Below are positions 35,378-45,345 of a stretch of DNA of 64,000 nucleotides, piece by piece; the stretch's first letter is position 1, and the number at the start of each line of letters is the position of its first letter. Location: NCBI GenBank assembly GCA_033980235.1, contig CM067065.1, forward strand, positions 6,093,328 to 6,157,327, given 5' to 3'. This stretch comes from Diadema setosum (Eukaryota; Echinodermata; Echinoidea; Diadematoida; Diadematidae). Position numbers and translations under genes: made by a program. The notes under the pieces are model-generated. The model made no database searches and was not told where the DNA came from. It saw only the letters and a list, made by a program, of their open reading frames with translations.

Positions 35378-36045
35378 TACCTGTACTTTTACACATCAAT
35401 TGTTGATGCGAGTAATGTTATCAAACTGTGCAATGGGTTTTTGATTGGATGAGTACCGTTCTAAAGTGTGCCTGGCAGTCACTGCAGGGCTGCCAACTCT
35501 CACTTATTGAGAGTGAGACTCACTCATTTTGGTCCTTCCTCACTCTAAAACTTTATTTCATTTGCATGCATTTCTATTGATCTCACTCATTTTGCCTCCT
35601 AAATCATAGCATTGGCCTATGGGAGTCTCACTCTCAACTAGTTTCAAATGTTGGCAGCCCTGTCACTATCTATAAATATTACAAGTGTTAAGTCAATATC
35701 AGTATTGAGAGAATATAATTACACCCATACAAACACAAACATACACAAACACACATACACGCACATATACCAGTAAGCACACTCGAATCCACACACACAA
35801 CCTACTTTCCGACACATTAATTGTTGATGCCAGTAATGTTATCAAACTGTGCAATGGGTTTTTATTGATTACTGGATGAGTATTTGTGCGCCTGGTAGTC
35901 ACTGTCTATAAAAAAGTGTAAATTCATTATTGAGAGAATATAATTACACCCATGCAAACACAAACATACACAAACACACACTATACATGCACATACCAGT
36001 ACACACACTCGAACAAACACACACACACACATACCCTCTTACAAA
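35378..36045. repeat. Tandem duplication, about 230 bp, with CA-rich tails
   Basis: TTGTTGATGC...AAACTGTGCAATGGGTTTTT...CCTGG[CT]AGTCACTG and GAGAGAATATAATTACACCC followed by CA-rich DNA occur twice (35398 onward and 35818 onward), spaced about 236 bp once the MITE is removed. The overlapping ORFs are readings of CA repeats. Confidence 0.75.
35485..35662. mobile_element. 178-bp hAT-like MITE with preserved empty site
   Basis: Ends are CAGGGCTGCCAAC and GTTGGCAGCCCTG; the interior repeats GAGAGTGAG and its complement. Flanks are TCACTG (35479-35484) and TCACTA (35663-35668). The neighbouring tandem copy at 35891-35910 has the same flanks without the insert (TAGTCACTGTCTATAAA), so the insertion postdates that duplication. 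CAGGGCTGCC ends are typical of hAT-type MITEs, although a 6-bp duplication is shorter than the usual 8. Confidence 0.8.
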
Positions 36046-36127
36046 GCAGTCATAATCACCTTGTTCTCCCAATTCTAGGTATCTGTGTCTCTCTCACTCC
36101 TCTTTTTTCTATTCTTTTGTTCTTTTT

Positions 36128-36715
36128 TTTTTGTTTTCTATTCACCAGTCCCCAAGTTTGTGAAGAATTCTGCATTTTATTAATTCAAAATGCACCATTC
36201 CACATGTGTGTTCATAATTACATACAGTAACTACAAAACAAAGCATTCTCCTCAAACTTCCAGATATAACCTGTAAATTCAGAGAGTGATTTTTTTTTTT
36301 GCATTTTCGACAGCTCACAATAATTACATTGCACAATATTATTACAATACATTATATTACAATTGATACAAAATAAATGTGACATTCTCCATGATACTTC
36401 ACTATGTAATCTCACTTGGAATGAGAAGTTAGGCATTTGTTGCATTTCAGAATTGTGTTCTGACCACTTTAAAAGTGGTTCAATAACATGTACAAAATAC
36501 AAAATTCTCCCAACACTTCACGAGGTAATCTGACCTGTAAATTGGTGAGAAGTTCTGCATTTCCTTGACTTTAATGTATTACTGTAGTACGCGTGTTAGT
36601 CACAAATAGTGCAATAACATGATATCATGATTATCATGATTATCATGATCATAACATGATCAAGTGTACCATTCTCCTCACACTTCACAAGGTAATTTTG
36701 CCCAGGGTTGAATTA
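36128..36715. repeat. Diverged tandem array, 120-167 bp unit, partly coding-like on minus
   Basis: Four to five units share CATTCTCC, then ACTTCAC, then [AG]GTAAT, then TGAGAAGTT[AC]TGCATTT, with starts near 36244, 36384, 36504 and 36671 and a partial copy near 36128. On minus single units read as AELLTNLQVRLPREVLGEF or MPNFSFQVRLHSEVSW, but stops and frame changes interrupt every copy. It may be an amplified exon fragment or plain satellite. Confidence 0.5.
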
Positions 36716-37087
36716 ATGAAAGTGATACCCAATGTGTTTATAAACACGAGTCTACAAACTTTAACAGTCTGCCAACTACTGGACTGCTGGGAGGAGAGTA
36801 GTGTACGTCATTTGTCTCTTTTTGCTGTCCTTAGGATGGGGGACAACATGTTAATAACATGTCTGGCTAGGCATTCTCTTTCTAGGACCAGAATTTTCAA
36901 GGCATGATAATATTATCTGATAGACATTCTGCCATTTTCACTGAGGCAATCATAGCCAAAAGATTTATGGTTACGTGTTAAATCACATCTTTGATGGTTA
37001 AAATGTATTCTACCATCTACAAATATTTCTGACTTTTTGTAGGCTTCCCCACTGTTCAGCTTTTTTTTTTTTTTTTGACAATTCTGT

Positions 37088-37329
37088 TTAAGATTCCATG
37101 AATTTTTTCATGACAACTGAAGATCTATCAGGAATAGAACTGATGTCAGTACCTACATATTCTTCCACATGAAAATCTTCTGGCTTTGCACTGACATTTA
37201 TCTTCCACTCCCTCAAAAGCCTCAATGGCAGTAGTTTCCAAATTTGCAATGAAGAGACAATAAATGGAATACATACTGGAACACTACACTTTATTCCTAT
37301 TGTTTCTTTTATATTTGAATAAGGTCCTC
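37088..37329 (-). CDS. Possible terminal exon, unknown protein (inside the 7.66-kb element)
   Basis: On minus a good acceptor (TTTTTATCTCTTCAG at 37330 onward) opens a phase-1 frame of 79 codons, starting GPYSNIKETIGIKCSV and ending SVVMKKFMES with TAA at 37088-37090. Eleven bases later comes a run of about 15 A, followed by more unique DNA. No domain was recognised. It could be the last exon of the element gene, of a nested retrocopy, or a chance ORF. Confidence 0.25.
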
Positions 37330-37691
37330 CTGAAGAGATAAAAATTGGTCGATTTGTGTGAAACTGTGTTGAAATTATTGAAAGCATGTAGCAAATATGT
37401 AACACTGAAGATAAAATAATTACCAGAAAGTATTACAAACTTGATCATGCATCAAGTCTATATTTGTACAAGGCATTATGAGCAAGAAATTCACCAATAA
37501 TTCCCTTTCCTTTCCTTACAAGAAACATGTACAATAGTTTGCCTAAATGGTCTTTATTTTAGGAAAGTTGGTCAACAGTTAGTGCACTACATATAATGAT
37601 GTAAATACAACCAGATGTATACCAACAAGACTAGATAAAGGGCAGTATAGAATACATACAGCATATGAATATGCTGTACTTCCATTACACT

Positions 37692-37825
37692 TCACAAACA
37701 GTTTTCTATTGCTTTCCTGTGTCCGGTTACCATCAAAATCGGTTCTTCAATGTCTGACAGGGACATTGCTTTCTCGAGATTTAACAGTTTTCCATCATCC
37801 AGCAAGGTTCAGTATTCTTTGTAAT
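37692..37825 (-). pseudogene. Possible terminal exon with one internal stop
   Basis: Minus strand, acceptor CTCTTATTTCAG at 37826 onward. The reading YKEY-stop-TLLDDGKLLNLEKAMSL...IEEPILMVTGHRKAIENCL-stop looks coding from 37808 to the TGA at 37692-37694, with a TGA near 37809-37811. Domain unknown. Confidence 0.25.
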
Positions 37826-38264
37826 CTGAAATAAGAGTGGAGGACTTAGTCTGCTTTCAAATTGAAATCAGGTACACCTAATGCAAGGAAAACAAAAACA
37901 TAATTTGATGAAACTGCCAAGTCTGGTTGAATAATTGTTACTTCATTTACTTTTTTTTTAACTATTGTTTGCAGAAGACAAACTATTTTCTTTAAATTTT
38001 ACAGGTTGCCTGCCACAAACTTTTTCTTACAAGAGTGAAGGATAAAAGAAAAAAAAAAGATAATCAAAGTATTTATCACATGTTTAAATTATTTTACATT
38101 TGTTATTGGAAAATGAAGTTTTGGCTCATAATTGCTTTTTCAGGAATTTGCACCACACAGACAGATAATGCAAGAAATACAAACAACAGTTATACAGTGC
38201 CCTGAACTTCTCAACTCCAGTTGAATTACCTTCAGTTTCACAGGTAACATTGCTGCATTGTTTC

Positions 38265-38599
38265 TTAGAATGCGGACACCACAGTTGTTTGTAGAGGCTC
38301 TGCTTCTGTTGCTGCTGCTGCTTCTAGCAGTGTTGCTAATGTTCCTGGAAGTGCAGATGCTAAAGTTGCAAGTAGAGGCTCTGCTGCTACAGTGGTAAGT
38401 AGAGGCTCAGTTGCTACAGTTGTAAGTAGAGGCTCTACCACTGCTGTCGTACTTAGAGGATCAGCTGCTAGGGCTGTATGTACAGGCTCCACTGCTGCTG
38501 CTGCTGCTGCTTCAAGCGGTGCTGCTGATGTTTCTGGGGATTCAGCTGTTACAAATCGACGTTGAGGCTCTGCTACTGCTGGCGCAAGTAACGATACTG
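38265..38599 (-). CDS. Ala-rich repeat exon, copy 2
   Basis: After the acceptor ACAACTTCCCCAG (minus) the frame reads Ala/Glu/Pro/Thr-rich repeats of roughly ten residues, such as TTVAAEPLL, EAAAAAAVEP and TTVATEPLL, until TAA at 38265. The same repeat type opens the exon at 40163-40238, so this is a paralogous block. The repeat is low-complexity and likely disordered. Its link to the 39079 exon is uncertain, because that exon ends in a stop codon. Confidence 0.35.
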
Positions 38600-39078
38600 C
38601 TGGGGAAGTTGTAAACAATGCATCAATGAAACAAATTATGTGACCATCCTGAGGGTAGAATCAACAAGATTTATACTAGATATACTTGCAAACATCTATC
38701 ATGGACACTAGAATCTACAGTGTATTACATGCACATAAAGCAAATTATCAGTAATTGATTTTGTTTTGGGACTGAGAAGAGACGTTGACATAATAAATTG
38801 TAAGTAATAATCAATATCAGACTTTTAAAGAAAGGAAGTGGAAAGCTAACAGTCTTCAGCATCCTACAGTCATTACAAACTGCAATTATAACATTTGTTT
38901 TATTCATTACACAGAATTGAACATTTATATTGAAATGGTAATGCAATGAAAGTACATTGTACCTACATGATACTATGCATAAATATCTCTACATCATTTT
39001 AAAATGAAAAAAGACATAATATATCTTGATAAACTTATTGATGTAGAACAAATCAGTAACTATGCATTCAAAATTACC

Positions 39079-39296
39079 TCAGGCAGAAAGAGGAATGCCC
39101 TCGTCATCTGACATCCTACGTCCATCCATGGGCATGTTGAAGACTTGAAGCACCCTCCCTTTCCACCAGCCATTTTCACTTCTCATATGTACGCAGGAAC
39201 CTTGTTTCGGTTTGGTCCGTTGAGCATGATAGAGGTCACTTGAGCTGACAGGATTCATAGAACCATCCCTCTTCCACTTGACAAGAACATCTATGC
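39079..39296 (-). CDS. Terminal exon with DVLVKW / WWKG module
   Basis: The acceptor AG at 39297-39298 (plus CT) opens phase 1. The 72-codon frame is clean: GIDVLVKWKRDGSMNPVSSS, DLYHAQRTKPKQGSCVHMRS, ENGWWKGRVLQVFN, and a C-terminal MSDDEGIPLSA before TGA at 39079-39081. The paired motifs (DVLVKW.DGS.N.V and GWWKG.VL.V) look like a small SH3/Tudor-like barrel, as in chromatin-associated proteins that often also carry BEN domains; this is recalled from general pattern, not searched. The phase matches the donor of the exon at 40163-40238, giving YN-GIDVLVKW across the junction. It lies inside the 7.66-kb candidate transposon, so it may be the element's own DNA-binding protein or a host gene caught between inverted ends. 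Confidence 0.65.
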
Positions 39297-40162
39297 CTAC
39301 GGTGGTTCAAAAACACAAAAAATTGTATGGACAATTTCAGTGAGAAATTTGACAGTTGTGTCATACACTATGTGATAAAACATTACAAGTACCTGCAGGT
39401 TTGAAAAATGTGAAGAAGAGTATTTCTTAGAGCTAAAGCACAATTTCAGAAGAAAAAACAAAGTAACATAAGGAAATTTTTTACAGGCAATCACCTATAC
39501 GACATTTTGTGAGACAGAATGAAAATAGCTACAGCCAGCATACCTATTTGAAATGCAAAATAAATTGTCATCAAAGTCTGTTGATCTCTGAAGGGCATAG
39601 TAATTCAGGTGCTATTGGTCGAGCTTTTACACCTTGGGGTTGGCAAAGGTAAATAATGATAACTGCTACACATTCTTTGATTAGAAATGTGATGTCTTTC
39701 ACATAAAAACCTAACAATCTTATACACAGAAGTGTTAGTGCTTGCTTTTTTTCTCTTTTAATACATTAAGTAGCAGTCAACATTGATATACATGTATGAA
39801 ATAATTACAGTAAGGCCATTAGAAACTTGCCCCAAGTATGCTCAAGCAAGTGCCTAGGGAAGAGCTTGTAATATCAACATGAGCCTGTCCTCACCAGGTT
39901 AATATCTGCATAAGATACTTGACAGTAGAGTTAGATAAGATCGACATTACAGAAAAGGTATGACTACATTACATTCCAGATATCAAAACAGTGATTTCTG
40001 TGAAATGACATCGTATTGTTCAATCATCTATTCCACTGAAAGTAATAAATGACCTATCCCATTCACCGTAAACTGAGAAATGTTTGTGAATACCTGGTTC
40101 CCGGTACACTTTATGGTCCACAAGTACCGGTACCATAATCACTTGTTACGAATCAAACTTAC

Positions 40163-40238
40163 CATTATAGGCAGAAGGAAAAACATCCTCATCACCACTA
40201 CTCTCTGCGGTTGTACGTAGAGGCTCTGCTGCTACAGT
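40163..40238 (-). CDS. Internal exon upstream of the DVLVKW module
   Basis: Acceptor CCTTTCAG (CT at 40239-40240 on plus) and donor GTAAGTTT (40155-40162) frame 76 bases, phase 0 to 1: TVAAEPLRTTAESSGDEDVF then PSAYN. The Ala-Glu-Pro start matches the Ala-rich block at 38265-38599, and the acidic SGDEDVFPSA end parallels SDDEGIPLSA at the end of the next exon. Splicing to 39296 keeps the frame. The stretch 40239-40570 to its right is a decayed continuation of the same GCTGCTACAGTTG-type repeat and is not openly coding on minus. Confidence 0.55.
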
Positions 40239-40913
40239 CTGAAAGGCTCAGCTGCTACAGTTGTAAGTTAGGATCATGCTGTTACAAATGTAGAGTTTTA
40301 CGGTAGCATACGTAGACGCTCTGTTGCAATGTACTGTCGGTAGGTCTACTGTAGTACATAGAGGCTTCGCGACTACAAAATTGTATGGAGAAGTTCAGCT
40401 GCTACAGTTGCACTTTACAGGCTCTGCTAATGCTGCTCCTGCGCCGAGAGGTGCTGCTGATCGATGTTCCTGGGATGCTAGCTGCTACAGTTGTAATGAT
40501 AGCAGTGCTGCCTTTGTTTGTGGGGACTCGCGGCTCCTGCTTGTACTGGCCTGCTGCTCCTAGAATTATCCCGACCCAAGATATAAATAAGGAAAATCAT
40601 GTCAGTGTTATCAGCTAGGGCACAAATAGGATACCGCGTTAACTTATATAGAATAAAAATCCCTGGATATAGGCTTATACTTGTACATGAGTGTTAAAAA
40701 AAAAAAAAAAAACCTGTGAGTACCGTACCGGTACCGGTAATCAACTTCGTTTAATTTTTCTGAAAGTTCATTGATATCTGTCCCGGTAATCAAAATAAGT
40801 ACCTTCGGTAACGTACCGGTGAATACAACCTCGATCTAGCCTATAAATTTACTGTTTATGCAGGATTTTAGTTAGACAGTAAAGGCCAGAGTACCGGTAG
40901 CTATTCTTGCATG

Positions 40914-41458
40914 CTTAAAGGGAAGATAAACCCCAAGAACAATGTGGATTGAGTGAATCAGTGAAAGTTTGAAGAAAATCGGACAATCGATGCAAAAGTT
41001 ATGAATTTTTAAAGTTTTGGTGTTGGAACCGCTGGATGAGGAGACTACTAGAGGTTATGACGTATGAGTGGACTACAATATCAAGAAAATATAAAGAAAA
41101 TACTACAAAAATCCATTTTTCATGAAAATTACAAATTCCATCAAATTGATATTGACATATGTTAAGGGTAGCAATTATTCCCCCTGCTTTCTGAAAGCGG
41201 TTGGTCCACTGCTCTTTCATAATTCTAGAAAAGTGAATTTTTGTTGAATATCCTTTATATTTTCTTTGTATTGTTGTCCACTCATACGTCATATCCTCTA
41301 GTAGTCTCCTCATCCAGCGGTTCCAACACCAAAACTTTAAAAATTCATAACTTTTGCATCGATTGTCCGATTTTTCTCAAACTTTCACTGATGTGTTCTA
41401 CTAATGTTGCTGCTTTCACTCAATCCACAATGCTCTTTGGATTTACCTTCCCTTTAAG
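40914..41458. mobile_element. 545-bp MITE with about 210-bp inverted arms
   Basis: Ends CTTAAAGGGAAG and CTTCCCTTTAAG; arms pair through ATTGTGGATTGAGTGAA, AAAATCGGACAATCGATGCA and GAGGAGACTACTAGAGG, giving a long imperfect hairpin. The ORFs on both strands are arm readings. It is nested in the 7.66-kb element between its exons, so it sits in an intron. Confidence 0.85.
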
Positions 41459-41995
41459 GAAGCTATATGTAACTATAACTGACTTAACACTGACGCTAAA
41501 CAGTCTCATCATGCAATTTCATTCTTACTTAGGGCCTAAATACCGGTACAATTTTTTTTTAATGCAACAACATGAATCTTTGAAAACAATGATAATCATT
41601 TATTACTTTGGGCCTATTTTCAGTTCTACCTGGGTATATGCAATTCCTGGCTACACGATATTTTTTTTTTTTTCAGTTTATAGATTCTACTATGCTTTAG
41701 TTAAAAAAAAAAATGCATCCGGGTTGTATGGGAGGATTGCTTTACCTCTGACCAAGAATAACCCCCTTCGACAAAATGGTGGCTAGGTGTACGACTGTGT
41801 AGGAGGATCTACAAGGAAATGAAATACAGGTGTACACAGGAAAGCTACTTTTACATGATAATGTCGAGCAATTCTACTTCTCAGATGTAATATTTTATGA
41901 TTACACATTAACCTGCCCCGATTATCATTACTTTTGTCTTTAAACAGAAGATTAAAAAACAAATGAGCAACAAAATGCACCTAGTAGTTACATAC

Positions 41996-42112
41996 CAGCA
42001 CAATTCCGATTGCATGGGACTGATGGTGATGACGAGCCCTCGCTCGCGGCCTCGGAAGCTCCTCGATTCGCCCCACATACCTCACGTGTGTTCCGTCTGA
42101 ACAGGGATTTTA
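41996..42112 (-). CDS. Possible first exon of the element gene
   Basis: The donor GTATGTAAC (41987-41995) follows a frame open back to 42112: SLFRRNTREVCGANRG, ASEAASEGSSSPSVPCNRNC, ending in phase 1. Phase 1 would join either the 39296 exon directly or 40163-40238 through an alternative AG at its start. No in-frame ATG is visible, and the start would have to lie further right in the element end or in the other frame (ATG at about 42074). Confidence 0.35.
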
Positions 42113-42369
42113 CGAACCGGCGAATACGAACATTTGCCGGTTCGTAATGTCACAAATTGCAGCATTTGGACATTTTGAAAATTCGTCACTACCAAAAATA
42201 CATGTTTTCGTGAATTTTGCGATTTGATATTTTGGGGATAGAAAGATAGAATTTGGTATGGACATTCAAAAAATGGAAAAAAGTGAATTTTGAAAAATTG
42301 ACCCAAATTCGAACATTCGCCGGTTCGTAATGCGACCGACGAAATGCCACTTTCAGGTGCTTTTGGACA

Positions 42370-42747
42370 TTACTTTTTATTATATATATATATATATAAT
42401 ATATACAGTGCGTCCCAAAAAGAACTATACACTTTTGAAATGGCTACCAAATAAAGGTAATAAGATTCTTCTATCCCTCCTTCTGGACCTATAGATGTAG
42501 ACCTTGGACTGCTTCTATGGTGACTTGTATCCCTCCTTCTAGACCTAGATGTAGACCTTCGACTGCTTCTATGGCGACTTCTATCCCTACTTCTGGACCT
42601 AGATGTAGACCTTTGACTGTTTCTCTGGTGACTTCTATCCCTACTGCCTACAGAATCATACCGGTGATAACTTCTGGAGCGATTGCTACACCTACTGCCT
42701 CCAGCGTCATACCGGTGATGACTTCTAGAGGGACTTATGTTATCCAT
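42370..42747 (-). CDS. Arg/Ser-rich ORF made of 54-bp tandem repeats
   Basis: The ATG at 42745-42747 follows an acceptor-like tract (TTTTTTTTTCTTTTCAG near 42772) and an in-frame stop, so it could be a true start. The frame encodes RS/RD dipeptide repeats: RSYHRYDSVGSRDRS, then 18-residue units RSSRRSTSRSRRRDTSHH-like, ending in AT-rich DNA at 42370. RS domains occur in splicing-factor proteins, but no RRM is seen, and a 54-bp minisatellite alone can give such an ORF. It lies just outside the right end of the 7.66-kb element. Confidence 0.3.
   Translation of the reverse strand: MDNISPSRSHHRYDAGGSRCSNRSRSYHRYDSVGSRDRSHQRNSQRSTSRSRSRDRSRHRSSRRSTSRSRRRDTSHHRSSPRSTSIGPEGGIEESYYLYLVAISKVYSSFWDALYILYIYIYNKK
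42380..42425. repeat. (TA)n tract and solo mariner-like end
   Basis: A (TA)n run is followed by ACAGTGCGTCCCAAAAAGAA, which looks like one end of a Tc1/mariner-type element. No partner end was found in this window. Confidence 0.3.
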
Positions 42748-42955
42748 CTAAGTATATACACTAGTCGATCTGAAAAGAAAAAAAAATACAGAGAAAAGAC
42801 AATCAATAACCAGATCATGAATATACCTCACTGTTCATTTTTTCTGGGTTACCCAAATTTGAAAAATTGGTAGATCTACTGCAGTCTGAATCACAGTGCA
42901 CCACACCCATTAATTTCAAAGGCTAACCCTAATGCCCATACGTTTCTGAAAAAAG

Positions 42956-43024
42956 AGTGGTTCCCCCGGGATTTGAACCCGGGACCTCTCGCACACCAAG
43001 CCCTTGCTCACCCATACCACCCCA
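42956..43024 (-). pseudogene. tRNA-Pro-like pseudogene or tRNA-derived SINE head
   Basis: The minus strand has GTGCGAGAGGTCCCGGG then TTCAAATCCCGGG, the anticodon-stem 3' side and T-arm (B box GGTTCAAATCC) of a tRNA-Pro. The 5' half does not fold: the acceptor 5' strand is missing and the anticodon stem lacks its CTCGC partner. It is not a functional tRNA gene. Confidence 0.6.
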
Positions 43025-43669
43025 TTGACGGCAGATGATGGAATGTTTCATTTGTTTAGAATATTAATTAAGCAGATCCTTACCACTACTAGTCACTAGA
43101 TCTAGTAGCCAGGCCTAGCTAGTAATCTCGCTAGTAGAATATACGATTTCATGTAGTAGACTTGAAGAAAAACTCTGTATAGAAGAGGTACATGGTACAG
43201 CAGCACATTCAAGAAAATAATGTATTTCAAGACCGAATGGATGTCTTCGCCATGATAACTGTGCGTGCCGCGCCGGTGCCCTAGTGTTAAAAATACAGGT
43301 TTTATTTACGGCTCGTACGTAGCTACCATAGAATAAGTAATCCAAGAAGGCTAAGCGCGCATTCACTCATGTGTTTAACGAGTGTCGTCTTTTTTCCCCA
43401 TAGGCTTGCGTGTTATACGAGAGAGGTGAAGCGACCACATTTTACATGCACCCAGGGGAACACAAAACGTTATTTACAGTCTGAGTAGCATTTAATTCAA
43501 AATACCATTAGTCTTACAATAAATGTACAATTTTATATACAACAACATATTTATATATATTTTTTTAAGAATATATATATGTTAATATTATTTAATTGTT
43601 TAAACTTTAAGAAATGAAATAAATTAATCTTAATGAATATATTCGATTGTTCATATCGCGTGAGCTCAG
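43025..43669. other. Non-coding, AT-rich to the right
   Basis: No exon or repeat was recognised. Confidence 0.4.
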
Positions 43670-44120
43670 CGCAGCTCAGCTCAGCTCAACCGGGGCGCCG
43701 GTGTGACAGCGGAGAGCGTCCCGGGGCCCCCTGTCCCCCCTGCGCAGATAACAGTATTACTTGGATCTGAGTCAAGATGGCGGCCGTAATATGCGCATGA
43801 GATTCATTATGCTAGTGCTGAGTGTTTTCCCCCGGAGCAGAGCGTCCCCCGTAGCTTTATAACAGGCACGCACGCGCGGAATCGATCGCGCACGTGCGGA
43901 ATCGATCTCACACGAGGAAACGCAATCGATATACCTTTACGCTCAGCCCATTGAATTTAAAATCAGTAATTCACTCGCCACTGTACACACTGCTCGTGCC
44001 ACGGCGCAGCGAACAGTCCCGGACACGCTCCTCTAGCAAAGAGCCACGAGGGGGGACGCGCTGCTCTAAGGGGGGACGCGCTGCTCTGGGGGGACCCGCT
44101 CCGCTGTTACACCGGCCTAC
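43670..44120. promoter_or_regulatory. CpG-rich block with YY1-like and NRF1-like sites
   Basis: This is the most GC-rich part of the window. It includes AAGATGGCGGCC (43774, a YY1-type site), TATGCGCATGAG (43791, NRF1-like), tandem CGGAATCGATC (about 43877 and 43897), and three GGGACGCGCTGCTCT-type units (44053-44110). CGCCGGTGTGACAGCGGAG near 43695 and CTCCGCTGTTACACCGGCC near 44098 are inverted, so it could instead be a GC-rich transposon about 420 bp long. No adjacent first exon was identified. Confidence 0.35.
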
Positions 44121-44140
44121 TAGAGTACTGTTACATATAG

Positions 44141-44299
44141 TAATAGGGAGCTTTAGATTTTAGACGCGCGGACGTTCAGAGGGAAAAAAAAAACATGGTC
44201 TGAGCGTGCGCAGTAGCGCACGTCAAGTTACTGCGCACGCTCAGACCATGTTTTTTCCCTCTGAACGTCCGCGCGTCTAAAATCTAAAGCTCCCTATTA
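44141..44299. mobile_element. 159-bp near-perfect hairpin MITE
   Basis: The two halves pair over about 70 bp. The left arm, TAATAGGGAGCTTTAGATTT to GTGCGCAGTA, is mirrored by TACTGCGCAC to CTCCCTATTA, with a loop of about 14 bases and a small difference in A-run length. Transcripts would fold into a long hairpin. Confidence 0.85.
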
Positions 44300-44856
44300 A
44301 TGCAGCGGCTATGACGCGTGAAATGCCCTTAGCAAGATAAGCTAGCAGCGAGCTAGCTCAGCTGAGCCGACCGACTCGGCGCCCAGTAGCTTGAAATACG
44401 TGTGCGTTCGTGCGTGCCTCAGAGCAAATCCAATAAACACCATCTACGTCTACGTCGCTTAATAGGCGTTTCTCATCACGTTTACGCGCACATTAGCTGT
44501 CTATTATCTAGTTAGTCTATGGTAGCTACATGTAGCCATGAAACTGCAATGCACGCGCCGTTAGTTGTGGATTTTGCTTGTAGTATATTGACCCCGTAAC
44601 AATTTGATCTAGGTCTAGACAAACTCGCCCTGCCCTTAATAGTAAAGTAGACGTGCATTTAACTATTTAATAGCCATGTAGATCTACTCATTGTGAATCT
44701 CTGTCACTGGCACAAAAACACAAGGTAGGCCTATATTCATTATTGAACAAGATAACATTTACAAATCAAGGGGAATAAATGAAAACGTGAAGCTGCCCAC
44801 CTACAGGGACCATCAATGATCCCATCAAAATAAGAGTTTTATTAAGGCATTATTTG

Positions 44857-45040
44857 TCGTATCTGCTGGGGGTCAAAGGGGGGGGGGGGGGGGGGCACTT
44901 TGACCCATGGCTCTGACCGGGAAGGAAAAAATGGGAAATTCTGCTAAATCAGCCCTTTTCCCTTAACCCTCTGGCCGGGAAAATCTACCCGTTGACCGGG
45001 ATTTGCCCCCTCATGACAAGTGACCCCAGATACGCCACTG
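44857..45040. mobile_element. 184-bp hAT-like MITE remnant
   Basis: It is flanked by a 7-bp direct repeat TTATTTG (44850-44856 and 45041-45047). The right end CCCCAGATACGCCACTG gives CAGTGGCGTATCTGGGG; the left end has lost the first bases and begins TCGTATCTGCTGGGG. Contains a G18 run. No ORF. Confidence 0.65.
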
Positions 45041-45162
45041 TTATTTGACATTATAGGATATGCTCATTTAGCGTGGCAGCCGCCTATTACGAGAGCTCAT
45101 GAGATCCTATGGATTCACCAATAGATGTTGCTTTCAAAAGAAAGGGTAATATACTCTCTAAA

Positions 45163-45345
45163 AAATTTCGAGTGAATAATTCACTCCTCGGAAGGAGTGA
45201 ATAAAATTTCACTCAATTAAGAGTGACTTTCACTCGTTGTCGAGTGAATTTCACTCTTGTAACGAGTGAAATTTGTGTGAAACCCATTCGCCGAGTGAAT
45301 TCCGAGTGAAAATTAAGCCGAGTGAATTCCGAGTGAATACATAAT
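45163..45345. repeat. Cluster of GAGTGAAWTTCACTC palindromes
   Basis: At least ten GAGTGAA/TTCACTC words occur in 180 bp, several joined as full 15-bp palindromes (for example near 45240). The spacing is irregular, unlike a minisatellite. Confidence 0.7.

Larger units (their letters stand above)
34686..42341. mobile_element. 7.66-kb candidate DNA transposon with ACGAACCGGC ends
   Basis: The two ends are perfect inverted repeats of 38 bp (34686-34723 and 42304-42341), starting CGTCGGTCGCATTACGAACC. AAAT flanks both sides (34682-34685 and 42342-42345), a probable 4-bp target duplication. Just inside the ends are further copies of TTACGAACCGGC[AG]AATG in both orientations: seven within the left 500 bp and three within the right 240 bp, none seen elsewhere in the window. 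Clustered subterminal motifs of this type are known as transposase-binding sites in CACTA-like and other elements. The interior holds minus-strand exons with good splice sites (see 41996, 40163, 39079), an Ala-rich repeat ORF, and nested younger insertions (35485-35662, 40914-41458). No known transposase core was recognised, so the superfamily is open. Confidence 0.65.

Noticed and set aside
41241..41786. A 181-codon plus-strand ORF
   Set aside because: Its first third lies in the inverted arm of the 40914-41458 MITE and the rest is AT-rich with no domain or splice support.
42956..43024. Functional tRNA-Pro gene
   Set aside because: The T arm and B box are good, but the acceptor and anticodon stems have no 5' partners.
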